DNA of 64,000 nt from Cristatella mucedo (taxonomy: Eukaryota > Bryozoa > Phylactolaemata > Cristatellidae). Below, piece after piece: positions 12,142 to 22,414 of this stretch; position 1 is the first letter of the stretch; every line of letters begins with the position of its first letter. Below the pieces are notes generated by a model that saw nothing but the letters and a program-made list of their open reading frames with translations, was not told where the DNA came from and searched no databases. The stretch covers positions 3,346,001-3,410,000 of the forward strand of contig WPIO01000003.1 of the NCBI GenBank assembly GCA_009760855.2, written 5' to 3'. The translations under genes and the position numbers were made by a program.

Positions 12142-15100
12142 GTACGTGAGACAGCTTGTATTAGGGCTTCGGATAAGCTTGTGCTGGAGTTGTGCGCACA
12201 CTTGCAGAGCTGCGTCGGTATGTTGGCTTTTTTTTATTGAAGGAATCCCTTCCTCCTCAGAGTCGGAGTTGCTGGGTCTGGAAGGCGCCAGAAAGCTGCA
12301 GAAAGGCAATTGTTTAAAAACATAAATAAATGTAATTCATTTATATAGCGCCCGAAGAAAACTTAATCTCTATTCAGGTACTTCACATGTGCCACGGGGC
12401 TCGAGCCCATGACTTCGGCCAGACCTTGGTCGGGGCGAGTACCTTAACCACTGGGTGACAAACCAGTTTAACGCGAAATTCTTCTCAAGGAACGCCACTC
12501 TTCAGGCTCTCTTGTTGAGGTGCTCACAGCAAGCATAGCAATGCAGTCGTCGTTGCAATCGTCAGCTTTCAGCCGTGGCCGAACTTTTTTTATAGTTCCT
12601 ATTAGGTCTTTCAGGCTGCTTGTATGCCAGATACCCAGCTGTTGTCAGGTGCATGACGATCAAGCAAGGAATTTAAATGCATGGCTGTGTTTCCTAGGCT
12701 AAATATTATCACCTTTAGCTGCGCTTTGCTAAATTACTTACGGGCTATGGAGAATATGCCACTGCAGCAAATTTACCTGCTACCAGACACAGCCATGCTT
12801 GCATCAGTGTATGCATTAGTGCATGTTGGTGTGGTTGTTTGCGCTTGTGTGTTTTTTGTTTGTGCGTGTGTTTGTGTTAGTGTGCTTGTTTGCATGCATG
12901 TGTGTGTGTGTGTGTGTATGTGTGCTTGTGTGTGTGCGAGCGAACACACGTGTGCACATGAATGGGCCATGTGTATGTGTTTATGAGCTGCATATGGTAT
13001 GCATACAAGTACTTGAGCTCGTGCGCATACATGCACTCACGTACTTGTATATCTGTGACTTGTCACAGTGAGGGCAACCCCCTCCGGCAATCATGGTGTG
13101 CTCGTAATTTGTACTTCTTTTTTGCAGGGGTAGGCAGCTGGTCACTGTTGCCACAAGCAGCTCTAATCAGCCGGATGGGAGCTTAAAGAGTGCACCTATA
13201 TTCAAGCATATTGAAGAAGGATTTAAAAAGGTAACTTTTTAATACGGTTGCAAGCACCACTGATCTTCTCTCTGTCACTCCACCGATGCTCTGTCTGTTC
13301 CTGTGAGCTGCACGCGCTGGAATTTTGACTGTGATGCTCACAGCTTGGTCGGCAAATGCAATTTGAGCAAATTCCTCTGTCAGTCGATCTGTGTACCGCT
13401 TGGGCTGCAGTGGGGCGTCACCTGATGTATTTTCTTCCTATGGTGTCCTGTTTTCACTATGGCATCGATGACATGCAAAAAAGCCTTTGTCATCTCTGGT
13501 GGGAATGGGCACAGTTCTGCTCTGAGCAGCGATCTCTGCTAGTCTTTTCAAGTTTCTCGCTCCTCACGCTGGCCTTTTCGCTTCCCTCATCACGTCGCTT
13601 GACTATCAGCATACCGGTGGCCGAGTTGTCGTATGTACTCTCTAGTCGCTACGTGCAGCTGTACGACAACTTTCATCACTGCAAGCCACGTGCCTTTGAA
13701 GCTGCTTTGGCAGCTCCTATCGCTGGTGGATTACCATGAGTGCTGGCACTTGCCCGTTTGTTCAGCTGTTTGTCTGTGGCACGTATCGAGAGAGGTATCG
13801 CGAGCTAGAGAGAGACGTTCAAGATTGGACTGTGCTTCGAACGAGTACCATGCCCACTTAGTCATACGCTCGGTACGAAACCCTATTTGGGTCGCGATTG
13901 CAGGCTGGCAGGCTTAGAGCCCTCTAGAACTAGGGAGCATCTAGACGCGAATCGTATTGCCTGGTCCTCCTTGTTGGAGACCAGTCTCAGCAAGCGATAG
14001 GCTGAGAGGCTTGACCCTCTTGACCATTGCTGCATGGACTAGTCGCAAATTGTGCCCAGCCACCAACCGTTGGCCTGGGTGCGACATTCTTGAATGTTCC
14101 TGAACAGCCGGTCCTGTAGCACCATCTAATCGAAGAGAGCATGAAGTGCATATGTCCTTTGCTATGGGCGATCCTTGTTTGCATACTTTAGCATTTACGA
14201 ATGGCTCTTCCAGGTGGAAGTTATTGCAGGCCACTGTCATCTAGATGACGAGGATTTAGTAAGAACCGTGGTACGTGCTATGTGTGAATATTATATTGAA
14301 AAAATGTTGTCATCCAATGGCAAATAAATTACATAAATACCTTAGCAGCACATCTTTGGCCAGTTACATTCCTAGGCGGCAAGCAGCAGGTGCATGCTAC
14401 TCGTGTTTGCTCCCTTACTGCCACCAGTTGACATGTGACATGGCCAGCTCACCTTGTAAATCCCCTGCGTGTCGTGAGTTATCTGTTTTTCCTCGCAGGA
14501 CGGTGCTGCTCATGTGAAGAAAGTCAATGGCACCTTCCTGTTTCGCGTGAAAGGTCCGTCCTCGGAGTGCTGCTGGTTCGTGGATGCTAAGAACGGGCAA
14601 GGAGCTGTAGAAGTCGTCTCTGCTGACAGTGAGTGACTTTGCTGGGCCCCTCTCGTGCACTGTCCGTGCGAAGCCTGCCGTCCGAGTTCTCAGCCGCCCA
14701 GCTGCGCCTCCATCTAAGTTGAGGCACCGCGTTGCCAATCGCTTTCTTGCAGAAAAAGCTGACTGCACGATTATCATGGCTGATGAGGACCTCTATGCTC
14801 TGATGACTGGGCAGCTCAACCCTCAAAAGGTTTTGTCCGCGAGAGCTGCTGTGCGCCCGCCGCAGCCGAGCATCCGCTGCCACCGTGCTGTTGCAGCCTG
14901 TACAGCTGGCGGTGCAGCTGCAGTGCAGCCAGCGCTGCTGCTGCTGGCCTTTGTGCTCCTCCCGGTGTCGTTCGCCTGATTGCTCAGCACGCTTAGCGGC
15001 GAGTGACTCGCAAGCCCCTTGCATGCGTGCGGCAGCTCGTTCGGTTGCTTGCGTGAGTGAGCGAAGCGTCAAGTGAAAAGTCAGCGCCGAAGGTCGCAGA

Positions 15101-16906
15101 AGGTCGTGGCTGGCACGTGGACTGCACGAAATGTGGCCTGCAGCTGGCATGCCTGTCGGTGACCGTGCCGGTGACTAGCGTCGGCAGAGCCCAACTGTCG
15201 GAGTGGCAGCACGCGCATGCAGACAGAAAGTACCCCACGGCGCCCCAGATGTGAAGCAGCAGTGGAGTGCTGTGGCTCCTAGTGCATCGCGGCCAGCGGA
15301 GCGGCCACGCCCCTTTCATAATGGCAGGCGTTGACTGTGGCTCGGTGCAGCTGGCATCGATTGCCTCCCTTTGCTTGTCACGATTGAGGCAAGGAGATAT
15401 TGCTAATGTGACGGAGAGAGTGTGCTCATAAATTTGTCGTAACAACTGTCGGACCTATGCAGCCTACCGAGCCGAGAATGGGGGCTGTCCCACTCCACCC
15501 CAGCGTGCCTTGGTCTGGCTCACTGCTCGATCAGATCACTTGTAAGGCTGCGATGGCAAGTGGCTGTGGTTACTTTGACTGCTGAGCACGTCAATAAAAC
15601 ATCTCACCTCATTGCAGCAGCTTCAGTCACAATGGGCCACGGCACTGGTTCCTGCTTCTGCCACTTTATCGTTTATTTCGGCTGCTTGCCTGCCCTCCAT
15701 TCTTAAATTGCTTATGGCCCATAGATTTCCTGCGCACATAGGTGTTCGTTCAACTATCTATCGTCCAATAAACTCAGCGGCCGAACGGTCTAGTGGCCAG
15801 TGCCGGCTACCTGACGCTCGGAAGAGTGCACATATGGTGAAAGAATTTCCCGTTGTCTCTGGGCAATCGAAACAGGTGATGTACCTGTATGACGCTCACT
15901 TAACTCATTTGCTGCTGGTAAATTTGATCTGATTGATGACCCTGTTTCTTAAAAGGATTCGCCCTCAAATTGCAAATTGGCTGGTGTTTGTCTGTGGATA
16001 ACTCTGCACGTTCCTTTGAACGGACATGACACGAAAGGGTTATTGGCTGCAGCATAACCCGGCCCACTTGTATTAAGCTTGTCACAGTTGCCACATCACG
16101 CCACTTTTCGCCGACCTGCGCTGGCTACCAGGCAAGCAACGGGCCGACTTCAAGGTTTTGTCGCTCACTTTTAGGTCACTTCATCGTTTCGCTCCAGCCT
16201 ATCTCTCAGATCTACTCCCCCACCAGGCCAAGCATCGTACCACCCGTTTTTCGGAATCTAGCAGTTTACCAATACCTCGTACAAACCTCATATCCTTAGG
16301 AGACCGTGCATTTAGTTCCTATAGTCCCAAAGCCTGGAACTCTATCCCGGCTCACGTCACAACATCCCCTGACTTGACCACATTTAAAAAGAACTTAAAA
16401 ACGCACCTATTCAGGACAGCATTTAGTGGGTCCCTGTGATTCGTCTTTTATGTGCTTATGCGCACTGATGCTGTGAATGCTGCCACTAACCAAACTTAAA
16501 TAATAAGATTAATAATAATAATGCACTTGATAAAGCTCCCTCAGAGAACTCAATCTCTTTCTAGGTGCTTTGCATGCTGACCCTGTGCATGTCACCCCTA
16601 ACCGTGTTATTGGTGTTGTGATCAAGCAAGATATTACTCACCATTTAATCGCGTTTCCCTTTGCAGCAAATGTAAAGCACCTAGAAAGAGATTGATTTCT
16701 CTGATTGAGTTCTCTGAGAGCCCTTTATTAAGTGTGTTATTGTTATTATGTCATGATAATCGGGTTAGGAGGTAGTAACTTTTGATGAACGCAACTATTT
16801 GTAGGCCTTTATGAGTGGAAAGCTGAAAATTGTTGGAAACATGGGCCTGGCAATGAAACTAAAGGAATTCCAATCGGCTGCCTCCACCGTCAAATCCAAG
16901 CTGTGA
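1557..16906 (+). CDS. SCP2: SCPx: peroxisomal 3-ketoacyl-CoA thiolase / sterol carrier protein 2 fusion (5'-partial, 14 exons)
   Basis: Coding exons: 1557-1693, 2996-3059, 3445-3509, 3875-4001, 6171-6234, 7785-7871, 8290-8492, 9002-9097, 11742-11849, 11985-12141, 13128-13230, 14499-14628, 14753-14829, 16805-16906. Every junction is GT-AG and all phases agree, giving about 505 codons. SCPx cleaves 3-keto intermediates of branched-chain fatty acids and the bile-acid/sterol side chain in peroxisomes; its C-terminal SCP2 domain binds lipids. The sequence shows VNNACSSGS (thiolase nucleophile Cys), [18 protein letters not shown] and, at the end, [15 protein letters not shown] followed by a terminal SKL, a canonical PTS1. 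Family proteins are about 547 aa, so about 42 N-terminal residues are missing; their exon(s) probably lie before position 1. There is no stop or frameshift in the exons. It converges on the apolipophorin gene. Confidence 0.95.
2465..2700 (-). mobile_element. Decayed LINE ORF2 C-terminal fragment
   Basis: On the minus strand this encodes [20 protein letters not shown], a decayed match to the [18 protein letters not shown] segment of the better copy at 16.1-16.4 kb, preceded by the conserved GCCACGTCACACCACTT sequence. It lies in the SCPx intron before the exon at 2996. Confidence 0.65.
4529..4570 (+). repeat. 14-bp triple tandem repeat
   Basis: Three adjacent units of about (T/G)CCGCTCAA(A/C)GTGG at 4529-4542, 4543-4556 and 4557-4570, in the 2.2-kb SCPx intron 4002-6170. 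Confidence 0.85.
5305..5690 (-). mobile_element. LINE 3' end, reverse orientation
   Basis: Begins with TTAATAATAATA and CACCCTCAGAGAACTCGATC, the reverse complement of the LINE tail, then GAAGGACGAATCACA and other pieces of the reversed 3' UTR and ORF end. It is more diverged than the 20.7-kb copy and lies in the same SCPx intron. Confidence 0.7.
6925..7048 (+). mobile_element. Short LINE tail with ATT/ATC repeat
   Basis: GCATCAAATGTAAAGCACC, TCTCTAAGGGCACTTAATC and an ATT-rich microsatellite. A severely 5'-truncated insertion in the intron 6235-7784. Confidence 0.75.
9335..9480 (+). mobile_element. Second SINE-like family (SINE-B) carrying an X-box palindrome
   Basis: The segment with CCCCTGCAGCAGGCAATCC and TTTACTGCCAGCAGG resembles 19114-19230 (AATCCTGCAGTAGGCGATCC, TTTGCTGCC) and 48850-48910 (GGTTCGAATCCTCTAGC, GATCCTTTATTCCC). 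The last contains a tRNA-like B box, so this may be a tRNA-derived SINE distinct from the main family. The boundaries are approximate. Confidence 0.4.
9425..9440. promoter_or_regulatory. Perfect palindromic RFX X-box-like site
   Basis: GGTTACCATGGTAACC is a perfect 16-bp palindrome whose core GTTACCATGGTAAC equals the classical RFX-family X-box. It lies in an SCPx intron inside a SINE-like sequence. Binding is only inferred. Confidence 0.45.
9510..9640 (+). mobile_element. tRNA-derived SINE (family A)
   Basis: Starts CTGGTTTGGTTCAGTGGTTA (box A-like), has GGTCGTGGGCTCGAGCC (box B-like), then a LINE-like tail, GTAAAGCGCCTGAATAGAG, ending AATGAATTATATT. Confidence 0.8.
10046..10190 (+). mobile_element. 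tRNA-derived SINE (family A)
   Basis: A well-preserved copy: AATTGGTCCAGCGGTTAAGG, GGTCGTGGGCTCGAGCCCC, then GTAAAGCGCCTGAATAGAG and a tail ending ATTATATT. Same SCPx intron as the copy at 9.5 kb. Confidence 0.85.
10353..10370. repeat. 18-bp perfect palindrome
   Basis: CGGTAACCCGGGTTACCG. It uses the same GGTTACC half-site as the X-box-like palindrome 0.9 kb upstream, but with the halves in the opposite order. Confidence 0.6.
12331..12470 (-). mobile_element. tRNA-derived SINE (family A), reverse orientation
   Basis: Reads AATTCATTTATATAGCGCCC, TCTCTATTCAGG, GGGGCTCGAGCCCATGAC and CGAGTACCTTAACCACTGGG, the reverse complement of the family A SINE. It lies in the intron between the SCPx thiolase and SCP2 exons. 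Confidence 0.85.
12826..12955 (+). repeat. Imperfect (GT)n microsatellite
   Basis: Long interrupted GT/TG-rich tract (GTTTGTGCGTGTGTTTGTG, TGTGTGTGTGTGTGTATG) just before the SCP2-domain exons. Could form Z-DNA; no function shown. Confidence 0.9.
13128..16906 (+). CDS. SCP2: SCP2 lipid-binding domain exons with SKL peroxisomal signal
   Basis: Four exons (13128-13230, 14499-14628, 14753-14829, 16805-16906) encode a linker and the SCP2 domain: [68 protein letters not shown] and [12 protein letters not shown], ending in Ser-Lys-Leu then TGA at 16904-16906. The donor after 14829 is AAG|GTTTTG, a weak but acceptable site; the acceptor at 16801-16804 is TTTGTAG. In vertebrates the SCP2 part can also be made from an internal promoter. 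The long introns on either side of 13128 leave room for one, but I see no clear promoter. Confidence 0.94.
16080..16747 (+). mobile_element. CR1/L2-like LINE 3' end with ORF2 C-terminus
   Basis: 16080-16437 encodes the conserved C-terminus of the LINE ORF2: [38 protein letters not shown] and [17 protein letters not shown]. The 3' UTR and ATT tail follow. Between about 16497 and 16575 a reversed tail fragment (AATAATAATGCACTTGATAA, CTCAGAGAACTCAATC) interrupts the 3' UTR, so it is a nested or fold-back copy. It lies in the last SCPx intron. Confidence 0.88.
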
Positions 16907-17226
16907 ATGCACGCTGAACCAATCGCAAGCTTCATCTACTAAGCTAGTGGAGTGCATGAAAATACCGGCGTGCCTACCCAATTGCTCTATGACCATAGAT
17001 TTCATGTTTGCAGCTGGCTTGCTGATGCTGCACTTGCTCAGAAATCACCCGGATGATTTTCCTGCTAACACTTCACAGCAGCAGCAGTACTTGCAATTGG
17101 GTTACATAATATGGCAGCCCTTTGAAATATGAATAGTTGCTTGTATAAGTCATTCTTTGTCACAAAACCAAATATGTAATTATCTTGCATGTACAACCAT
17201 GCTGGCTATTCCAAAAAGCTTTTTCA

Positions 17227-17232
17227 AATAAA
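17227..17232 (+). terminator. Polyadenylation signal of SCPx
   Basis: AATAAA lies 320 bases after the SCPx stop codon, the first canonical signal I find downstream on this strand. This implies a 3' UTR of about 340 nt. Confidence 0.6.
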
Positions 17233-18930
17233 CGAATCGGCTTGGCAACGTTAATTATTCAAGTTACTCCGGCAGCTTGGCACTGCAAAGCATAAGCTTG
17301 CTTTGCCATATCAGTGTGCACCATTAGCTTGGTCTGATTTTGATTCTTATGTTTGGCAATGTCTGCAGGCTTGTGGCTTCGATTTCTCCTCAGCAATGGT
17401 TTATTTCTTATTGGTGGTGACCTGTATTCTTAATCCTGCTAATTGCCACTTTAGGATACAACCTGATATCCTCTTGCTCAATGCATAGTACAGTGAGAAT
17501 GCCTCCCGCAAAAGTTGACTTCGGGTTGACCTTTTTGACAGGCTTCTGATGCTGCAACAAAATTACCCGGATTATCATGATGCCCTCGGGGGTCCTACTT
17601 GGAGCAAGGGCACAGCAACTGGCCAGCTATTCTACATTGGGGCAGGGTTATTTATCTTAAACGTAGATTGTCAAAGAACCCCCTCTGCCTTTGCTTTCAT
17701 GATATCATCCTCCATTCCTTAAAAGTAGTAACCACTATTTAACCCAATATTTTTCTGAGGATTAATTTTCTAGTTGCTAATGCCTCGAAAGTATAGAAAA
17801 TTCCACCATTCCACTCAAATATCGCTTTTGTGACCAGTCTAGTAATACATTTGAAATGAATTTCTAGTGAATAAACTGACAAACTTACATCTTTTGCTTC
17901 ACACTTAGTGAGTATAGCAGTTCAAGCGATTCTTCTGTAAAATACTTTCGCCAGTCAGCCTGCAAATCTAGTAACGATGTTCTCGCTAGACTTTCCTCGG
18001 TAGCAGCGTTCCAAGTCCAGTAAATCCTTGTGGAAGCGCTAGCATTTCGCCTGCAAACATGTTCTCCATCCGTGAATGTAGCAACCTGAATATTGAGGAT
18101 GCGGACTTGGAAGGACATCTTGCTGGCCATTGTGTCAAAGCTATTCACCATCGTCTTAACCGGCTATGCATTATCTTCCATCATGTGACTGCCCAAGAAC
18201 CCCCGAACACCTTCGCCGAACCTTTTTCGCTCAACTAGTGAGCTTCCTAAGGAATTCACATTGTTGCTTACGCAGCGAAGACGATAAAATGCACAGATAT
18301 CTGATAAAATACACACTCACAAAAGCATATGCTGTGGGTAACCGTGGCCGTTTGCTATGTTTGTGAGGAATGTACAGTAGAAAAATAAAGCTTGCTACAG
18401 AGGAGTAAAAATCAAATAAGAATGTGCTACATGGCGCATTCAGGGCATGCTTAAATTGCAATTTAACCACGCCCTAAACGGCTCCGTTGCCGCGTTGTTT
18501 CTGACAGACACACCGAGAAGTGGAAACCGGCTCAGCTTAATCATCCCTATCTAGATAGACCAATCAGTCAATGTGACGATATCATTAGACATTGGTCAAT
18601 TTGGCAATGTGGCCCAAGTCCGGAGAAGGTACAGCACAAGTAGATTCGATACGGCAAGGTAATTCGGCTTTAGTTAATTTCTCAGATTTTCCTCGATATA
18701 TTATTTTGCAGCTAGTGCTCAGCCTGCAATAAAATTACTGAGCATTTAAGTGGATCTGTGGTTATTTAAAAATTGAACTGTGTTTGACCGGTCAAAATCA
18801 AAAAATATAGTTGTCAACTGCGTATGTTTTCCACCGTGTATTTCAATTAATTTTGTTCCTAGTTCAGCCGTTGACGTTTAGCTGTTCGTTTACAAATATA
18901 CGCCCATGCATTCGTGACCACACTTGTGGG
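17233..18930. other. Spacer between the convergent genes; no supported gene
   Basis: AT-rich, non-repetitive sequence with short ORFs only. A minus-strand ORF at 17885-18151 ends in AAGAT|GTAAGT and could be an isolated first exon, but no partner exon was found. Confidence 0.4.
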
Positions 18931-18934
18931 TGCC

Positions 18935-19073
18935 GAAATGGTTTGGCGCAGTGGTTAAGGTGCTCGCTCCGATCAAGGTTTTTTAGAGGTCGTGGGCTCA
19001 AGCCCCGTGGAACATATGAAGCACCTGAATTGAGACTAAGTTCTCTTAGGGCATTCTACGAATGAATTATATT
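18935..19073 (+). mobile_element. tRNA-derived SINE (family A)
   Basis: AATGGTTTGGCGCAGTGGTT, GGTCGTGGGCTCAAGCCCCG and an AAGCACCTGAATTGAG tail ending AATGAATTATATT. Immediately followed at 19114-19230 by a SINE-B-like sequence. Confidence 0.82.
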
Positions 19074-20080
19074 GGCTCGTATCCTTGCGTTCTGGGGACT
19101 CGCCCAGAAAGTGCCGGGCTGGTTTGGTCCCAACGGTTAAGCTCGTTCGTTAACGGCACTCGCTCTTCTCGATAGGTGGCGATTGGCTGGAATCCTGCAG
19201 TAGGCGATCCTTTGCTGCCAAATTGCAAGCGGCAGCTCGCCGCCCGGGAGCGTGTGCGGACCGAGCGATCTAAAAAGAATCAAGAGTGCCCCTCCCCGTT
19301 TGGGGCAGCACTTGAGCTGCACTTCAAAAGGCAAAATGGCCTCTTGCGAGAAAATCTGTAGCATCTAAAGAGAGATACTCAGGAGAGAGAGCGAAAGAGA
19401 AAACCATGAAGTCGTTCGCCAAAAAGTAACCCTGACCACGAGGTCTCTTTAATAATAGTACTCATCATTATTATCATCACCATCATTACCGTTATACATT
19501 TATGCCTCGCTTTCAGGGAATTAAAGATTTTTCTAGGCACTTTACATGTACTGAAAAGCCTTCTCCAAAAACGTTGGCTGCACGTTATTCCCGAGAAGCC
19601 TGAATCTCTTGCGGGCGAGTTCGACCAAATTAAGATTGCCTAAAAAGCCATGATCGCCCAACTTTCGGAAGCGGTCAATTAGATTAATGTCAATTAGAGC
19701 TTCGTGGTGGCGATTTGAGGATGATTTGCAGTGGAATATAGTGGATTTCGGATTGCGGTATCGGCCTGGGCTGCTGCAGTCGATTGCAGCACATTGCACA
19801 AGAACGGCCATTACAGTGCTAGTGAAAATTTGTAAGTGCAATTTTCGCAGAGCGTTATGTCATATGCAATCAAAAAAGGAGCTTTTCCAACAGGATTTCT
19901 GTCGTTGCACGATAGAATGCAGTGGATTGTAGTATTGGCTTGGGCCACTGCAATCTTATTTCAGAGGACTTCGTGAGAATGAGAATGCGTGAGCGGAATC
20001 GCGCGACATTTTGTGTGTACAATGTACGTGTGGCACAGTTTGGTATCCCAAATTTTTTTGAGCTGTGCGCCGCTGACTTT

Positions 20081-20150
20081 TTGTGGATTTGACGGGAGCT
20101 AGAATGGATTGCTGTGGGTTGCAGTACAGGCGTCAGGCATCGAAGCTCAT
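20081..20150 (+). repeat. 70-bp dispersed direct repeat, copy 1
   Basis: TTGTGGATTTGACGGGAGCT followed by AGAATGGATTGCTGTGGG recurs at 21497-21566 with about ten mismatches. The two copies flank the reversed LINE at 20.7-21.5 kb. Confidence 0.8.
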
Positions 20151-20279
20151 TTCCATAAGTGCGCCTACTCGAAGCGACATGAAATTTGGTGGATAGATAA
20201 AATCGAGCATTTACAACAATATCAGCATAAAATTTGAGTTTGGCAACACTAATGTCTGGTTGAGGTTAGCCTAATTATA

Positions 20280-20390
20280 GTGGATTACGGTGGATTGCGG
20301 TGGATTTCGGTGGATTGCGGTGGATTTCGGTGGATTGTAGTGGATTGCGGTGAATTGTGGTGTATTTTGGTGAATTGCGGTGGATTGCGG
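20280..20390 (+). repeat. 10-bp minisatellite TGGATTKCGG, about 11 copies
   Basis: An uninterrupted array of 10-bp units, mostly TGGATTGCGG or TGGATTTCGG. Related units are scattered at 19.72-19.76 kb and 19.92 kb, suggesting local amplification. Confidence 0.95.
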
Positions 20391-20747
20391 TTATTCGTCA
20401 AAAACCGTATGGTATACGTTGTACTAACAGGACGCTGGCATACACCTGTATGCCCGCACCGTGTGTATAGAGAGAAAGAAACGAAAAGTGCGTTGCGTGT
20501 CTGTGTTACTTATTTTACGATACTTTATTAGATTTCTTAGCAATTGGTAGTATCGTAATTAGTCACCGAGTTCGCTACAATATTAAAGATACTGGAATCA
20601 GCGTGATGAATATGCTGCTTAACTGTAAAAAAAAATGTATGCAGATACTAGACTGATGAAATTGATAGTCACTGTGAGTTATAAAGTTGCAGTATGGTAG
20701 CCAAGGTAGATGTTCTACAAGCCAAACCATTAACTGCAATTGCATCG

Positions 20748-21497
20748 CTAATAATAATAATAACAATAATAATGCACTTGATAAAGAGCCCTCAAAGAAC
20801 TCGATCTCTTTCCAGGCGCTTCACATTTGCTGCAAAGGGAAGCGCGGTTGAATGGTGAGTAATATAATGCATGATAAACATGAATAAGTTAGTGGTGGTT
20901 AGGGCTGACATGCACAGGGTCAGCATGCAAATGTGGTTAGTGGCAGTATGCACAGTGTCAGCACCCATAAGCACATGAAGGACGAATCACAGGAACCCAC
21001 TAAATGCTGTCCTGAATAGGTGCGTTTTTAAATGTGGTCAAGTCGGGGGAAGTTCTGATGCAAGTCGGGAAGGAGTTCCAGGCTTTGGGAGCATACGAAC
21101 TAAATGCTCGGTCTCCTAAGGATTTGAGGTTTGTATTGGTAAACTGTTGGATTCCGAAAAGCGGGTGGTACGATGCTTGGCCTGATGGGGGAGTAGATCT
21201 GAGAGATAGGCTGGAGCGAAACAATGAAGCGACCTAAAAGTGAGCAACAAAACCTTGAAAGCGATCCATTGCTTAAAAATATAATTCATTTGTATAGCGC
21301 CCCAAGAGAACTTAATCTCTATTCACGCGCTTCACATATGCCTCCGGGCTCGAGCCCACGACCTCACGACCACAGACCATGGTCGGGGACGAGCACCTTA
21401 ATTGCTGGACCAAACCAGCTCGGCAGTGCAGATCGGCGAGAAGTGTTGTGACGTGGCAACTGCGACACTCATGACAGACAAGCCTAGCTGCCGAGTT
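20748..21497 (-). mobile_element. LINE 3' end, reversed, split by a nested SINE
   Basis: Tail (TAATAATAATAACAATAATA), 3' UTR and ORF2 C-terminus: on the minus strand [20 protein letters not shown], then TSPDLTTF. The ORF homology continues past 21240 into GAGCAACAAAACCTTGAA, is interrupted at 21274-21422 by a SINE, and resumes with CGGCGAGAAGTGTTGTGACG to 21490. Confidence 0.88.
21274..21422 (-). mobile_element. tRNA-derived SINE (family A) nested in a LINE
   Basis: ATAATTCATTTGTATAGCGC, TCTCTATTCACGCGC, GGGCTCGAGCCCACGACC and GGACCAAACCAGC, the reverse complement of SINE A, inserted in the LINE ORF end. The SINE therefore moved after this LINE copy had landed. Confidence 0.88.
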
Positions 21498-21569
21498 TGT
21501 GGATTTGACGGGAACTAGAATGGATGGCTGTGGATTGCGGTACAGGCATCCGGCATCAAAGCTCAACGG

Positions 21570-22400
21570 TAATACTATTCCGTAATTTTGAAAAACCGTG
21601 CAGCACATTGTTGAATATCGTCTTTTGTCTCGTGAATTAAAATCTAGCAGTGTCGAATATTGCGGGCACTGATAAAATGGACTTAATTGTGACTCGGGAC
21701 TTATCGCCAATTTCCTTCCTGCATTGGTGACATAACGCTGAAACTCAATGTTTCGATCAAGCACGAAGAAGCAAGCATAAAGCCGAATTCAAAAGCATAA
21801 TGGAATTGAGTCGCACCTCCATCCTCTACTTAGTGAATGCATCTTTCACTTTTACACTTTTCTTATTTACGTAAACTTAGATTCTTACGGGCGCCTTTTT
21901 GAACCGTCTTTATGAGATCTATGAAATTCCCTTTACCCTGCTGCCATGCACAATTCACGCTTTACGCTTATGCTAAAGGTTTCCTAAGGAAGTTGAAAGT
22001 TGGTCAAGCGCTGCCAAAATGATCTAGCAGCGTCGAGCCATTCTGCATGCTTAATCGATGTTTTGCCTGATCCGTCTTTGCGCGTGCAGTTCTTAGACCG
22101 ATCAATTCATTGCGCTGTGGCATAGTTTTTTTGGAAATATTGCAGACTGGATAGATTGGATCGCTTTTGTTTTAAAATGGCGACACGCTCAGCCTCAAAA
22201 TTCCTGGATAGTAAAATAGATGCAGTAGCGCGATAGCAGATCCTTGGTATACAGCGCGGTTTTTGTATAGCTGTTAGAATCTTGTAAAGCGAAGAGCCTT
22301 ATTAATGCCCCAAGAAATGCTTGCATTCTGAGACCTGCACTCGCCTTATAAAATACTGATAATCTCTTGGACAGGCGAGCTGCTGTTCAATCGCTAGTTC
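21570..22400. other. Intergenic spacer, nothing recognised
   Basis: AT-rich unique-looking sequence with no repeat or long ORF that I can support. Confidence 0.4.
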
Positions 22401-22414
22401 TGTCGCTGACGGTA

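Noticed and set aside
11367-12325. Several overlapping ORFs of 110-190 codons on both strands
   Set aside because: They read through real SCPx exons and introns in wrong frames; the spliced frame has the thiolase motifs.
17885-18151. 88-codon minus-strand ORF ending in a consensus donor (AAGAT|GTAAGT)
   Set aside because: Could be a first exon, but no continuing exon, promoter or known protein pattern was found.
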